From the NCBI GenBank assembly GCA_902363825.1, contig CABJBK010000008.1, positions 1 through 64,000 on the forward strand: a DNA stretch of 64,000 bases, given 5' to 3'. The position numbers and the translations under genes were made by a program. This stretch comes from Lachnospiraceae bacterium (GTDB taxonomy: Bacteria > Bacillota > Clostridia > Lachnospirales > Lachnospiraceae). Shown here piece after piece: positions 24,563 to 36,073 of this stretch (position 1 is its first letter; every line of letters begins with the position of its first letter). The notes beneath the pieces were generated by a model. The model saw nothing but the letters and a program-made list of their open reading frames with translations, was not told the origin of the DNA and did not search any database.

Positions 24563-25624
24563 CTATTTTTTCAAATATTCACGCAGAAACGACAATAACG
24601 TATCCATCTGCGCATCCGTTCCGATCGTGATCCGCAGATACTCCCGGATACGCTCCGGTTTGTCAAAATGCCGGACAATGATCCCTTCTTTTCTGAGATC
24701 CGCAAACAGCTGTACCATCGATATTTCCGGATGTGTCACAAACAGGAAATTGCTCATGGAATCTTCAAACACAAATCCGAGTGCCTTTAATTCCACTTTT
24801 ACCCGCTCTCTCGTCGCGATCACATGCTGTACGGTCTTTTCGAAATACTCCCTGTCTTTTACCGCCGGAACTCCGAGCGCGATCGCCGGTGCGTTCATCG
24901 TATAAGAATTAAACGAGTATTTGACATCATTTAAATACCGGATCAGCTTTTCGTTTGCCATTGCGTAACCAATACGCGCTCCTGCCATGGAACGTGACTT
25001 TGAAAAAGTCTGTACAATGACCACATTATCATATTTTTCAATAAATGGCAATGCGGATCTTCCTCCGAAATCAATATATGCCTCATCCACAATGACAATG
25101 ACATCCTGATTGTGTTTTATGATATCCTCAATGTCCTCTAAAGACTGCAGCACACCGGTCGGCGCATTCGGGTTCGGGAATATGACACCGCCGTTGTCCC
25201 TGTAGTAATCTTCTTTGCGGATATGCAGATTTTCATCGAGCGGCTGCACTTCATACGGGATGCGCAGCATGTCTGCCCACACATCATAAAAGGAATAGGT
25301 GATATCCGGAAACAGGATCGGCTTTTTGCTGTTGAAAAATGTCAGAAACAGCATTGCAAGCACATCATCCGAGCCGACACCGACAAAGACCTGGCTGCTC
25401 TTTAATCCGTAGTACTCCGCAAGCGCATCCACCAGCTCTTTCACTGCCGGATCCGGATACAGTTTTAATTTCTCGATATCAAATGCTTTCCATGCTTCTT
25501 CCACCCCCGGTGCCGGCGGATATGGATTTTCATTGGTGTTTAATTTGATCAGATTTTCTATTTTCGGCTGCTCGCCCGGTGTATACGGAACGACCTTCCG
25601 CACATTATCTTCCCAGCTTTTCAT
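24563..25624 (-). CDS. hisC: Histidinol-phosphate aminotransferase
   Basis: PLP enzyme of histidine synthesis, 353 residues. Seen: KLNTNENPYPPAPGV at the start, VGVGSDDVLAML, the substrate-binding FPNPNAPTG, VDEAYIDFGG, and the PLP lysine in FSKSRSMAGARIGYA. There are no other his genes nearby. It lies 18 bases downstream of a second aminotransferase gene, and both may be co-transcribed from 26904. Broad specificity for aromatic amino acids is known for such enzymes, so the pairing could also reflect a general transaminase role. Confidence 0.93.
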   Translation of the reverse strand: MKSWEDNVRKVVPYTPGEQPKIENLIKLNTNENPYPPAPGVEEAWKAFDIEKLKLYPDPAVKELVDALAEYYGLKSSQVFVGVGSDDVLAMLFLTFFNSKKPILFPDITYSFYDVWADMLRIPYEVQPLDENLHIRKEDYYRDNGGVIFPNPNAPTGVLQSLEDIEDIIKHNQDVIVIVDEAYIDFGGRSALPFIEKYDNVVIVQTFSKSRSMAGARIGYAMANEKLIRYLNDVKYSFNSYTMNAPAIALGVPAVKDREYFEKTVQHVIATRERVKVELKALGFVFEDSMSNFLFVTHPEISMVQLFADLRKEGIIVRHFDKPERIREYLRITIGTDAQMDTLLSFLREYLKK

Positions 25625-25642
25625 ACTTTTTTCTCCTCATTT

Positions 25643-26839
25643 TTATTTTCCACTCAACTGATACTCCTCTGCCAGCTTTTCAAACGCCGGCAGGGAACGC
25701 TCGATCGTATCATAAGACACACAATAGGCGATCCGCACATAACCCGGCCAGCAGAATGCGCCGCCCTTTACAAGGATCAGATGGTATTTCTTTGCCTGTT
25801 CCACAAAACGGTCCTCGTCCTCATCCGGGGATTTCACCCACATGTAAAACGCGCCCTCCGGCTTAATGCAGGTATAGCCGTATCCGGTCAGTGCCTCGTA
25901 GAGTCTGGTACGGTTTTTATCGTAATATGCCACATCGGTCTTTTCTTCCAGGCATTCCGCCACCGCAAGCTGTATCAGAGACGGTGCGTTGACAAAACCA
26001 AGCGTCCGGTTGGACACATTGATGCCCGCGATCACGGTGTCTGCGTCTGCCACCTCATTCGGAACGACCACATAACCAATACGCTCACCCGGCAGGGACA
26101 GTGACTTGCTGAAAGAATAACCGACAATCGTATTTTCATAATATTTTGTCAGGAAATTTTCTTTCTGTCCGTCATACACCAGTTCACGGTATGGTTCATC
26201 GGAAACCAGATAAATTTCCTTTTTATACGCTTTTTGTTTCTCTTTTAAAATGTCCGCGATCGCTTTTAAGGTCGCGTCACTGTAAACCACACCGGTCGGA
26301 TTGTTTGGCGTGTTGATGATGACCGCCTTGGTCTTTTCGGTAAATTTTGCCGCGAAATCGCCAAGATCCGGCTGGAATGTCTCCGGATCCGGATGTACCG
26401 CAACGGTCTTTGCGTCAAAATTCGCCGCATAGCTGTTGTACTCTCCGAAATACGGGGCAAATACTAAAACCTCATCCCCCGGATCCAGGATCGTCTTAAA
26501 TATGATATTGAGACCGCCGGCCGCACCGACTGTCATAATAATGTTATGGAAATCAAAATGGGTATCAAATCGATGATTTAAATTGTCCGCCACTGCCTGA
26601 CGCACGTCTTCATAGCCGGAGTTGTCCATGTAGCCATGCACAAACATCGGGTCTTTCTCGTCTAAGATCCGCTTGATCGCTTCCTTTACCGCTTCCGGAG
26701 CCGGAGTCGCCGGATTTCCGAGACTGAAATCATAAACATTCTCTGCGCCGTATTTTTTTGCCATCTCTTTTCCTTCCGTAAACATGGCACGGATCACAGA
26801 GCTTCCTTCCAGTGCTTTTTTGATTTTTTTTGATACCAT
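25643..26839 (-). CDS. Class I/II pyridoxal-phosphate aminotransferase (aspartate type)
   Basis: A 398-residue fold-type I aminotransferase. Seen: YDFSLGNPATPAP near the N-terminus, VGAAGGLNIIFKTILDPGDE, INTPNNPTGVVYS, LVSDEPYRELVYDG with the PLP-contacting Asp and Tyr, and the PLP lysine in GYSFSKSLSLPGERIGYV. It groups with aspartate or branched/aromatic aminotransferases of clostridia; the exact amino acid is not readable. It has a good promoter and ribosome site (GAAGGAAAG) and leads a unit with hisC and the exporter. Confidence 0.9.
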   Translation of the reverse strand: MVSKKIKKALEGSSVIRAMFTEGKEMAKKYGAENVYDFSLGNPATPAPEAVKEAIKRILDEKDPMFVHGYMDNSGYEDVRQAVADNLNHRFDTHFDFHNIIMTVGAAGGLNIIFKTILDPGDEVLVFAPYFGEYNSYAANFDAKTVAVHPDPETFQPDLGDFAAKFTEKTKAVIINTPNNPTGVVYSDATLKAIADILKEKQKAYKKEIYLVSDEPYRELVYDGQKENFLTKYYENTIVGYSFSKSLSLPGERIGYVVVPNEVADADTVIAGINVSNRTLGFVNAPSLIQLAVAECLEEKTDVAYYDKNRTRLYEALTGYGYTCIKPEGAFYMWVKSPDEDEDRFVEQAKKYHLILVKGGAFCWPGYVRIAYCVSYDTIERSLPAFEKLAEEYQLSGK

Positions 26840-26875
26840 TTTCTTTCCTTCTTTCTGAATAAATTTACATTTTTT

Positions 26876-26904
26876 ACTTTACTATATTTATGTGCAAAAG
26901 TCAA
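26876..26904 (-). promoter_or_regulatory. Promoter of the aminotransferase - hisC unit
   Basis: Minus-strand TTGACT (26899-26904), 17-base spacer, TAAAGT (26876-26881), with its -35 overlapping the T-run of the galT terminator. Confidence 0.65.
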
Positions 26905-26948
26905 AAAAACAGGATTCCCGCCACTCCAAAACGGCAATCCTGCTTTTT
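26902..26948 (-). terminator. Terminator after galT
   Basis: Minus strand CAGGATTGCCG (26932-26942) pairs with CGGGAATCCTG (26910-26920) with one mismatch, followed by seven T. Confidence 0.8.
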
Positions 26949-26968
26949 ATCGCTTTTTCCCTGTATTT

Positions 26969-28504
26969 TTATTTCTGATTTACGGCATCCACGAAACGGC
27001 AGAACGCGTCTCTGCCCTCTTTGGTGCATTTGTATACACCGGCATCTTTTAAGACTTCATTGAACACCAGACCGATCTCGGTACGGATGATCTCTGTGAT
27101 GTTGTCCTTGTTTACCTCATCATATTTCGGCAGAAATTCCTCTACCCAGTCCGCATGCTTCGCAAGCGTCTCATCCGCGCGAAGATCCTTTTTCTCAAGG
27201 ATGGCGGTCTCAAGCGCTGCCATTTCATCTTTCAGACGCGCCGGCAGTACGGCAAGACCCATAACCTCGATCAGACCGATATTTTCTTTTTTGATATGAT
27301 GCAGCTTTGCGTGCGGATGATATACGCCAAGCGGATGTTCCTCGGTCGTGATGTTGTTGCGCAGCACCAGATCCAGTTCGAAATTCTCTCCGCGTTTGCG
27401 CGCGATCGGTGTGATCGTGTTGTGCGGCTCTCCGTCGGTCTCCGCGAATACAAATGCCGCTTCATCCGTATAGCCACGCCATGCAAGCAGGATCTTATCC
27501 GCAAGGTCGATCAGACGATCCTTATCTTTTCCGGAAATACGGATCACGGACATCGGCCATTTTACGATGCCTGCCTTCACATCCTCGTAACCTTTAAAAG
27601 TCAGCTCTTTTTCCACCGGTGCCTTTGCCATCGCAAATTCATAATGGCCGCCCTGGAAATGGTCATGGCTTAAAATGGATCCGCCGACGATCGGAAGGTC
27701 TGCGTTCGAACCAACAAAATAATGCGGGAACTGTGTCACGAAATCCAGAAGTTTTCCGAAAGTTGCGCGCTCGATCTTCATCGGTGTGTGTTTGGAATTG
27801 AATACGATGCAGTGCTCATTGTAATATACATACGGAGAATACTGGAAAAACCAGTCACTGTTGCTGATCGTCACCGGGATAATGCGGTGGTTCTGGCGCG
27901 CCGGATGATTGACACGTCCTGCGTAGCCCTCATTTTCCTTGCACAGCAGACATTTCGGATAACCGCTCTGCTTTGCCAGCTTCGCTGCTGCGATCGCCTT
28001 CGGATCCTTTTCCGGCTTGGATAAATTGATCGTAATGTCAAGTGTTCCAAATTCTGTATCCGCAGTCCATTTTAAATCCTTTTTGATCCGGTATCTGCGG
28101 ATGTAGTTGCTGTCACAGCTCAGTTTATAGAAGTAATCGGTCGCGTCCTGCGCAGACTGACGATGGTAGAGCCCTTTAAATTTTGTCACAACCTCGCCCG
28201 GTCTTGCGACAAGCAGTCCCATGATCTTCGTATCGAACAGATCCCGGTAAACAATACTGTTTTCTGCCATAATGCCATTCTCATACGCGTAATCCGTCAT
28301 ATCGTTTAAGATCGCTTCAAGTGCATCCTCCGCGTCTTCCTGTGTCTTTATAGTTGTCTGATGCGCTTCTGCGACCGCGTCCTCTAATTCATCCAGTCCG
28401 AACAGCTCCAAAAGCCGGTTTATGGTATAACGCGTATCCTGCGGATCGATCAGCCCGGTCACAAGTGCATAATCTGTCAAATCCAATATTCTTTCCTGAA
28501 TCAT
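26969..28504 (-). CDS. galT: UDP-glucose--hexose-1-phosphate uridylyltransferase, family 2
   Basis: Leloir pathway enzyme exchanging galactose-1-phosphate with UDP-glucose. At 511 residues it belongs to the long Firmicute family 2, unrelated in length to the short E. coli type. Seen: LVARPGEVVTKFKGLYHRQS, CLLCKENEGYAGR with Cys residues, NEHCIVFNSKHTPM, and the catalytic-type GSILSHDHFQGG with its His pair. The ATG at 28504 has AGGAGG seven bases ahead; the frame extends to 28579 but overlaps the promoter. galK and galE are not adjacent. It lies downstream of the LacI gene and near the two beta-galactosidases. Confidence 0.94.
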   Translation of the reverse strand: MIQERILDLTDYALVTGLIDPQDTRYTINRLLELFGLDELEDAVAEAHQTTIKTQEDAEDALEAILNDMTDYAYENGIMAENSIVYRDLFDTKIMGLLVARPGEVVTKFKGLYHRQSAQDATDYFYKLSCDSNYIRRYRIKKDLKWTADTEFGTLDITINLSKPEKDPKAIAAAKLAKQSGYPKCLLCKENEGYAGRVNHPARQNHRIIPVTISNSDWFFQYSPYVYYNEHCIVFNSKHTPMKIERATFGKLLDFVTQFPHYFVGSNADLPIVGGSILSHDHFQGGHYEFAMAKAPVEKELTFKGYEDVKAGIVKWPMSVIRISGKDKDRLIDLADKILLAWRGYTDEAAFVFAETDGEPHNTITPIARKRGENFELDLVLRNNITTEEHPLGVYHPHAKLHHIKKENIGLIEVMGLAVLPARLKDEMAALETAILEKKDLRADETLAKHADWVEEFLPKYDEVNKDNITEIIRTEIGLVFNEVLKDAGVYKCTKEGRDAFCRFVDAVNQK

Positions 28505-28578
28505 TTTTTCTTCCTCCTGCCTGTTTTTGCCATCCTCCTCCAATCCCTTCCGGATTGGCTGTTTCCTATCTGTTTTCA

Positions 28579-28606
28579 ATTATAACAGCGTATTTTTCCT
28601 TTTCAA
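28579..28606 (-). promoter_or_regulatory. Promoter of galT
   Basis: Minus-strand TTGAAA (28601-28606), 16-base spacer, extended TGTTATAAT (-10 at 28579-28584). Confidence 0.65.
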
Positions 28607-28621
28607 CCGCTTCCCGTTATA

Positions 28622-28653
28622 CTGCAACATAGTTTTAACAACATGCAACATTT
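28622..28653 (-). repeat. ATGTTGCA direct repeats upstream of the galT promoter
   Basis: On the minus strand ATGTTGCA appears twice about 21 bases apart (two helical turns), directly upstream of the galT -35. This is the layout expected for activator half-sites on one helix face. The binding protein is unknown. Confidence 0.4.
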
Positions 28654-28685
28654 TTACATAAATCAGATGCCATACCGGCTCTTTT

Positions 28686-28696
28686 GCGCAATCGGT
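28686..28696. promoter_or_regulatory. Candidate LacI-family operator upstream of galT
   Basis: GCGCAATCGGT, identical over 11 bases to the site at the GH42 start (29821-29831). It lies between the end of the LacI gene and the galT promoter, about 80 bases upstream of that promoter. Confidence 0.5.
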
Positions 28697-28704
28697 AAAC
28701 CTTT

Positions 28705-29718
28705 TTATTTGGTTGACTCACGCAGACGCACTTCGTAACCGAGCAGTGTCTTTTTCTGTACCTTCTGTCCCTCTATCATATCGAGGAGCGTCCGGCATAC
28801 CAGCATTCCGAGTTCCTTTGCGTCAAAGTCCAGCGAGGTGATCGACGGATCGTGTGTCTCCAGCATGGAACTGTTATAAAACGACGCCACACGGATCTGA
28901 TCCGGCACCGAGATTCCCTCTCTGCGCAGCTTGTAAAGCACTTCCATACAGATCGCGTCATCCATACAGACGATACAGTCCACCTCACGCTTGATGATGT
29001 CATCAAGCTTTCCGTCCAGCAGCACCGGATTATCCAGGTTCATGTAGATCAGGCTCTCATCCACCGCAGTTCCGCTGTCAGCAAACGCATCTTTAAATCC
29101 CATCAGACGGCTCTGCGTAACGACATGCTCCTCATTTCCTCCGATCAGCGCGATCTTTTTCATCCGCTTCATCAAAAGGATCGATGTGAGCTCCCGGCAT
29201 GCGGCGCGGTGATCGTTATCCACCTGGACCACGCCTTTATAGTTGGAAGATCCCGTAACCACAAACGGGATATTTTTCTCCTGTAAGTATTCTACCTGCA
29301 CGTCATCCATAAAGCTGCGCAACAGGATTACACCATCTACCTTGCGGTTGCGCACGATCCGCTCTAACTTTGTGACATCCGCGTTATTACAGACGGTGAG
29401 CAGCATATCATAATCAAAAGAAGACGCGATCTCCTGTATCCCCATGATACAGTTCTGAAAAAACGGCAGATCGATCAGCTCGTAATCTCCCGGCATGACC
29501 ACTGCAAGGTTGTAGGTCTTGTTCTGCGCAAGGCTTTTCGCGATCACATTCGGCGTGTAATTGTGCGCGTCAATGTACTTTAATACCCGCTCTCTGGTTT
29601 CACTTCCGATCCTTCCCTTTCCCGATATTGCGCGCGAAACGGTCGTTTTGGAAACACCGAGCGCGTCCGCGATGTCCGCGATCGTAAGTGTCTTATTTTC
29701 TTCCTGACTCTCTCCCAC
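28705..29718 (-). CDS. LacI family transcriptional regulator
   Basis: A 337-residue repressor. N-terminal LacI helix-turn-helix and hinge: TIADIADALGVSKTTVSRAI (about residues 11-30) and NYTPNVIAKSLA (about 53-64). A periplasmic-binding-like sugar domain follows (LAVVMPGDYE, VDGVILLRSFM, VDNDHRAACRELT). The start is GTG at 29718 with AAGGGGG ahead. The gene is divergent from the GH42 beta-galactosidase and followed by galT. A shared motif at both places suggests it controls both; the inducer is probably a galactoside, which is inference from context. Confidence 0.93.
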   Translation of the reverse strand: MGESQEENKTLTIADIADALGVSKTTVSRAISGKGRIGSETRERVLKYIDAHNYTPNVIAKSLAQNKTYNLAVVMPGDYELIDLPFFQNCIMGIQEIASSFDYDMLLTVCNNADVTKLERIVRNRKVDGVILLRSFMDDVQVEYLQEKNIPFVVTGSSNYKGVVQVDNDHRAACRELTSILLMKRMKKIALIGGNEEHVVTQSRLMGFKDAFADSGTAVDESLIYMNLDNPVLLDGKLDDIIKREVDCIVCMDDAICMEVLYKLRREGISVPDQIRVASFYNSSMLETHDPSITSLDFDAKELGMLVCRTLLDMIEGQKVQKKTLLGYEVRLRESTK

Positions 29719-29787
29719 TTTTCGTTCCCCCTTAAGCTTTCAGTTTTTTCCATTTTTCAACAGATCCGCTTATTTTTCACATTGTTC

Positions 29788-29816
29788 TTTACACTTTGTG
29801 TTCCTCATGTTATACT
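29788..29816 (+). promoter_or_regulatory. Promoter of the GH42 beta-galactosidase
   Basis: TTTACA (29788-29793), 17-base spacer, TATACT with extended TGT (29811-29816). The candidate LacI operator sits directly at the expected start site. Confidence 0.72.
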
Positions 29817-29820
29817 TTTA

Positions 29821-29836
29821 GCGCAATCGGTTGTTC
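29821..29836 (+). promoter_or_regulatory. Candidate LacI-family operator at the GH42 start site
   Basis: GCGCAATCGGTTGTTC, with an imperfect palindrome CAA-TCGG-TTG and a central CG as is usual for LacI-family operators. Its position at about +1 fits repression by blocking initiation. The 11-base core repeats at 28686-28696. Confidence 0.58.
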
Positions 29837-29924
29837 TACTGTAAATTTAGCAGTTTTTTCAAAAAACGTCAACCAATTTGCAGGATTTTCGTAAATTTTA
29901 TTTTTTTAAGGGGGAATTTACACT

Positions 29925-31925
29925 ATGGATCATCTTTTATTCGGGGCAGCCTACTATGACGAATATATGCCCTTTGACCGCATTGAAACGGATATGCAGA
30001 TGATGAAAAAGGCGAACATGAATGTGATCCGCATTGCCGAATCAACCTGGAGCACCTTAGAGCCGCAGGACGGCGTTTTTGACTTCACGCACCTCGACCG
30101 TATGTTAGATGCCGCGGAAAAATATGACATGCATGTCATCATCGGCACACCGACCTACGCCATTCCGTCGTGGCTCGCGAAGAAATCCGATACCATTCTC
30201 GCCGTCACAAAGGACGGCCCGTCACTTTACGGACACCGGCAGAATATGGATATCACCGATCCGACTTATTTAAAATATGCCGAGCGCATCATTCGCACGC
30301 TGATGGAGCACATCAAAGACCGCTCCTGTATCATCGGCTACCAGCTCGACAATGAGACCAAGCACTACGGGACAGCCGGAAAGCACGCCCAGGAACTGTT
30401 TGTCTCCTATCTGAAAGAGCAGTTTCCAGACCTTTCCGCCTTCAACCTGGAATTCGGTCTGGATTACTGGAGCAACCGTGTGAATGACTGGTCCGACTTT
30501 CCGGATATCCGCGGCACGATCAACGACTCTCTCGCTGCCGAATATGAGAAATTCAGCCGTAAGCTTGTCACGGATTTCTTAACATGGCAGTCCGATCTCG
30601 TGCGCGAATACAAAAAAGAGGATCAATTCATCACCCAGAATTTTGACTTTGAGTGGCACGACTATTCCTATGGCTTACAGCCGGATGTCAACCAGTTCGA
30701 GGCGGCAAAATGCATGGATATCGCAGGCTGTGATATCTATCATCCGTCCCAGGACGATCTGACCGGCGCTGAGATCAACTTCTGCGGCAGCATCGCAAGA
30801 GGTTTGAAAAAATCCAACTACCTGATCCTTGAGACCGAAGCACAAGGAAATCTGGAATGGCTCCCTTATCCGGGGCAGCTTCGCATGCAGGCATACAGCC
30901 ATCTGTCCTGCGGCGCGGACAGCGTGATGTACTGGCACTGGCATTCGATCCACAACTCACTGGAAAGTTACTGGAAAGGTGTGCTCTCACACGACTTTTC
31001 CGAAAATCCGACTTACCTTGAGGCATGCAGGCTCGGTGCCGAAATGAAAACCTACGGCTCTCATCTGCTCCACTTAAAGAAAACAAACCGCGCGGCGATC
31101 CTCGTAAGCAACGAGGCGCTGACCGGTCTTCGCATGTTCCCGTTCAAAGGACGCGAAAACAGTTCCTACAACGATGCCGCGCGCTGGCTTGCCGATTCTT
31201 TGTACCGCTTAAACATCGAATTTGATATTTTAAATCCTGCGGATACTGATTTTTCCGGCTACGACCTGCTTGTTGTTCCGGCTCTTTATGCGGCGGAAGA
31301 ATCTGTTCTTTCACGCATGAACGACTATGTCAGAAACGGCGGTCATCTGATCGTAAGCACAAGAAGCGGATTTTCCAACGAGCACCTGAAGATCTATCCG
31401 GATATGCAGCCACATGGTCTGACCGACTGCTGCGGCATGCATTACAGCCAGTTCACCGCGCCAAAGAACGTTGCTTTAAAAGGAAACGGCGCGCTTTCCG
31501 GCATCAGTGGAACCGCAAGGGACTGGATCGAGCTTGTGACACCGGATACCGCAGAAACACTGCTCTCCTATGACCATCCTTACTGGGGTGCATATTCCGC
31601 AGTCACCTGCAACCATTACGGAAAAGGACTTGCCTGCTACATCGGATGCTTTTTCGAGGATGACACACTCGATGCCCTGGTCGCTTTCTTCGCGAAGGAA
31701 GCCGGGCTTTCCCTCCCTGCTTTCCGTTTCCCGCTTATTTTGCATGAGGGAACAAACGAAAACGGGAAAAAGATCCGGTACTTTTTCAATTACTCCGGCA
31801 GGGAAGCTTCTTTTACCTATGATGCGCCGGACGGCATCTCTCTGTTAGAGGAAAAGCCGATCGCACAGGGAAGTCAGATCACCCTTGCGCCATGGGATTT
31901 TAAGATCATAGAACAACAGGCTTAA
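29925..31925 (+). CDS. Beta-galactosidase, glycoside hydrolase family 42
   Basis: A 666-residue intracellular GH42 enzyme (no signal peptide). Seen: GAAYYDEYMPFDRIETDMQM at the start, the TIM-barrel acid/base Glu in QLDNETKHYG (about residues 141-150), a zinc-free barrel, the nucleophile Glu in LILETEAQG (about 308), a trimerisation domain (LVVPALYAAEE) and a C-terminal beta domain. GH42 enzymes usually act on galacto-oligosaccharides or arabinogalactan-derived galactosides. Ribosome site AAGGGGGA. Controlled from a promoter with a candidate LacI operator. Convergent with the GH2 gene. Confidence 0.95.
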   Translation: MDHLLFGAAYYDEYMPFDRIETDMQMMKKANMNVIRIAESTWSTLEPQDGVFDFTHLDRMLDAAEKYDMHVIIGTPTYAIPSWLAKKSDTILAVTKDGPSLYGHRQNMDITDPTYLKYAERIIRTLMEHIKDRSCIIGYQLDNETKHYGTAGKHAQELFVSYLKEQFPDLSAFNLEFGLDYWSNRVNDWSDFPDIRGTINDSLAAEYEKFSRKLVTDFLTWQSDLVREYKKEDQFITQNFDFEWHDYSYGLQPDVNQFEAAKCMDIAGCDIYHPSQDDLTGAEINFCGSIARGLKKSNYLILETEAQGNLEWLPYPGQLRMQAYSHLSCGADSVMYWHWHSIHNSLESYWKGVLSHDFSENPTYLEACRLGAEMKTYGSHLLHLKKTNRAAILVSNEALTGLRMFPFKGRENSSYNDAARWLADSLYRLNIEFDILNPADTDFSGYDLLVVPALYAAEESVLSRMNDYVRNGGHLIVSTRSGFSNEHLKIYPDMQPHGLTDCCGMHYSQFTAPKNVALKGNGALSGISGTARDWIELVTPDTAETLLSYDHPYWGAYSAVTCNHYGKGLACYIGCFFEDDTLDALVAFFAKEAGLSLPAFRFPLILHEGTNENGKKIRYFFNYSGREASFTYDAPDGISLLEEKPIAQGSQITLAPWDFKIIEQQA

Positions 31926-31954
31926 CAGAAACGGGATACGTTCCTCGTCGCCAT

Positions 31955-32082
31955 TAAAATAAAGTGTGCGCTTACCGCACACTTTCGCGCGCGAGCGGTA
32001 TGTTCAACATAAACTTCATCTCCGCGAGCTGCGCATCCCCGCGGAGCGTTTTTAAATCATAGGAAGGAATTTCCTATGATTC
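31955..32082 (-). repeat. 128-bp perfect repeat element, copy 1
   Basis: Identical at all 128 positions to 61254-61381 and in the same orientation. It contains three hairpins: AATCATAGGAA with its complement (32055-32081), CTCCGCG with CGCGGAG (32020-32046), and AAGTGTGCG with CGCACACTT (31962-31984), the last followed on the minus strand by TTTATTTT like an intrinsic terminator. On the minus strand the element starts right after the T-run of the GH2 terminator. One minus frame is open for 33 codons (31972-32073), containing MKFMLNIPLARESVR and stopping inside the terminator-like loop. I do not recognise the family. Confidence 0.9.
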
Positions 32083-32086
32083 AAAA

Positions 32087-32137
32087 TAAGAGCCCTGCAC
32101 CGGCTGATCGTTTTCAGCCGTGCAGGAGCTCTCTTTT
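32087..32137. terminator. Bidirectional terminator between GH42 and GH2 genes
   Basis: A long stem: CCTGCACCGGCTGA against TCAGCCG-TGCAGG with a small bulge, flanked by AGAG/CTCT, followed by seven T on the plus strand and TTATTTT on the minus strand. It can end both convergent genes; the repeat element is inserted on the GH42 side. Confidence 0.8.
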
Positions 32138-32144
32138 TTTCTGC

Positions 32145-35249
<3,105 letters not shown>

Positions 35250-35257
35250 TCATCCTT

Positions 35258-36073
35258 TTACTTCACTGCACCGGTAATACCTTCTGCGAAGGATTTCTGC
35301 AGACAGAAGAAGATCACCGCTGTCGGCAGTGTACAGATCAGTACGGCAAGCATCAGCATACCATAATCTGTGACATAGCCCTGTGTCAGGTTGGCAACAA
35401 CCATCGGCATTGTCATACTCTTTTCATCGGTCATGATTACCTTTGGCCACAGATAACTGTTCCATGCGTTCATGAACGTGATCGTCATTGCCGCTGCGTA
35501 AGTGGACTTCATCGTCGGAATGAACATCTGGAAAAAGATGCGCAGTTCCGACAATCCGTCAATTCTTGCCGCCTCGATAATATCATGCGGGAAAGAACGC
35601 GCGCTCTGGCGGAACATCATGATAAGGAACGGTGTTGACAGGGTCGGAAGAATAAATCCGATCGTGGAATTCAGCCATCCCGCTTTGGAAAACATCTGGA
35701 ACAACGGAATCAACGTTGCTACAAACGGAACCATCATGGCAAGGAGAATGATGTTCATCACGATATCTTTTCCTTTGTCATGGAAGATTTCAAATCCATA
35801 GCCTGCCAGAGAGCAGATAACCAGAGATACCAGTGTCAGAATGACCGCATATTTGAATGAATTTCCAAGCGCTCTTCCGATATTCTGGGAATTCACCAGG
35901 TTTTTAAAGTTCTCGATCAGATATGTGCCCGGGATCAGGCGTCCGCGTGTGACATCCACGCTCTTGTTCGTAGCCGCCGATACCATCCAGTATAATGGAA
36001 AAACGGATATAAAGGACACAATACATAAGAATACATACATTGAGATTTTTTTACCTTTAGTCACGTTTGTCAC
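35258..36073 (-). CDS. Sugar ABC transporter permease (MalG/LacG type)
   Basis: A 271-residue inner-membrane permease with six predicted helices and the EAA loop IEAARIDGLSELRIFFQMFI (about residues 171-190) that docks the ATPase. N-terminal IVSFISVFPLYWMVSAATN is typical of the MalG half. Its start overlaps the end of the partner permease gene by 17 bases. The shared MsmK-like ATPase is not in the window, as is common for carbohydrate importers in this family of bacteria. Context (GH2 next, GH42 nearby) suggests a galactoside. Confidence 0.93.
   Translation of the reverse strand: MTNVTKGKKISMYVFLCIVSFISVFPLYWMVSAATNKSVDVTRGRLIPGTYLIENFKNLVNSQNIGRALGNSFKYAVILTLVSLVICSLAGYGFEIFHDKGKDIVMNIILLAMMVPFVATLIPLFQMFSKAGWLNSTIGFILPTLSTPFLIMMFRQSARSFPHDIIEAARIDGLSELRIFFQMFIPTMKSTYAAAMTITFMNAWNSYLWPKVIMTDEKSMTMPMVVANLTQGYVTDYGMLMLAVLICTLPTAVIFFCLQKSFAEGITGAVK

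Noticed and set aside
31955..32082. Group II intron remnant
   Set aside because: The location behind a terminator fits class C introns, but the element does not start GTGYG, lacks a domain V-like hairpin (GAGC...GTTC type) and has no reverse transcriptase nearby.
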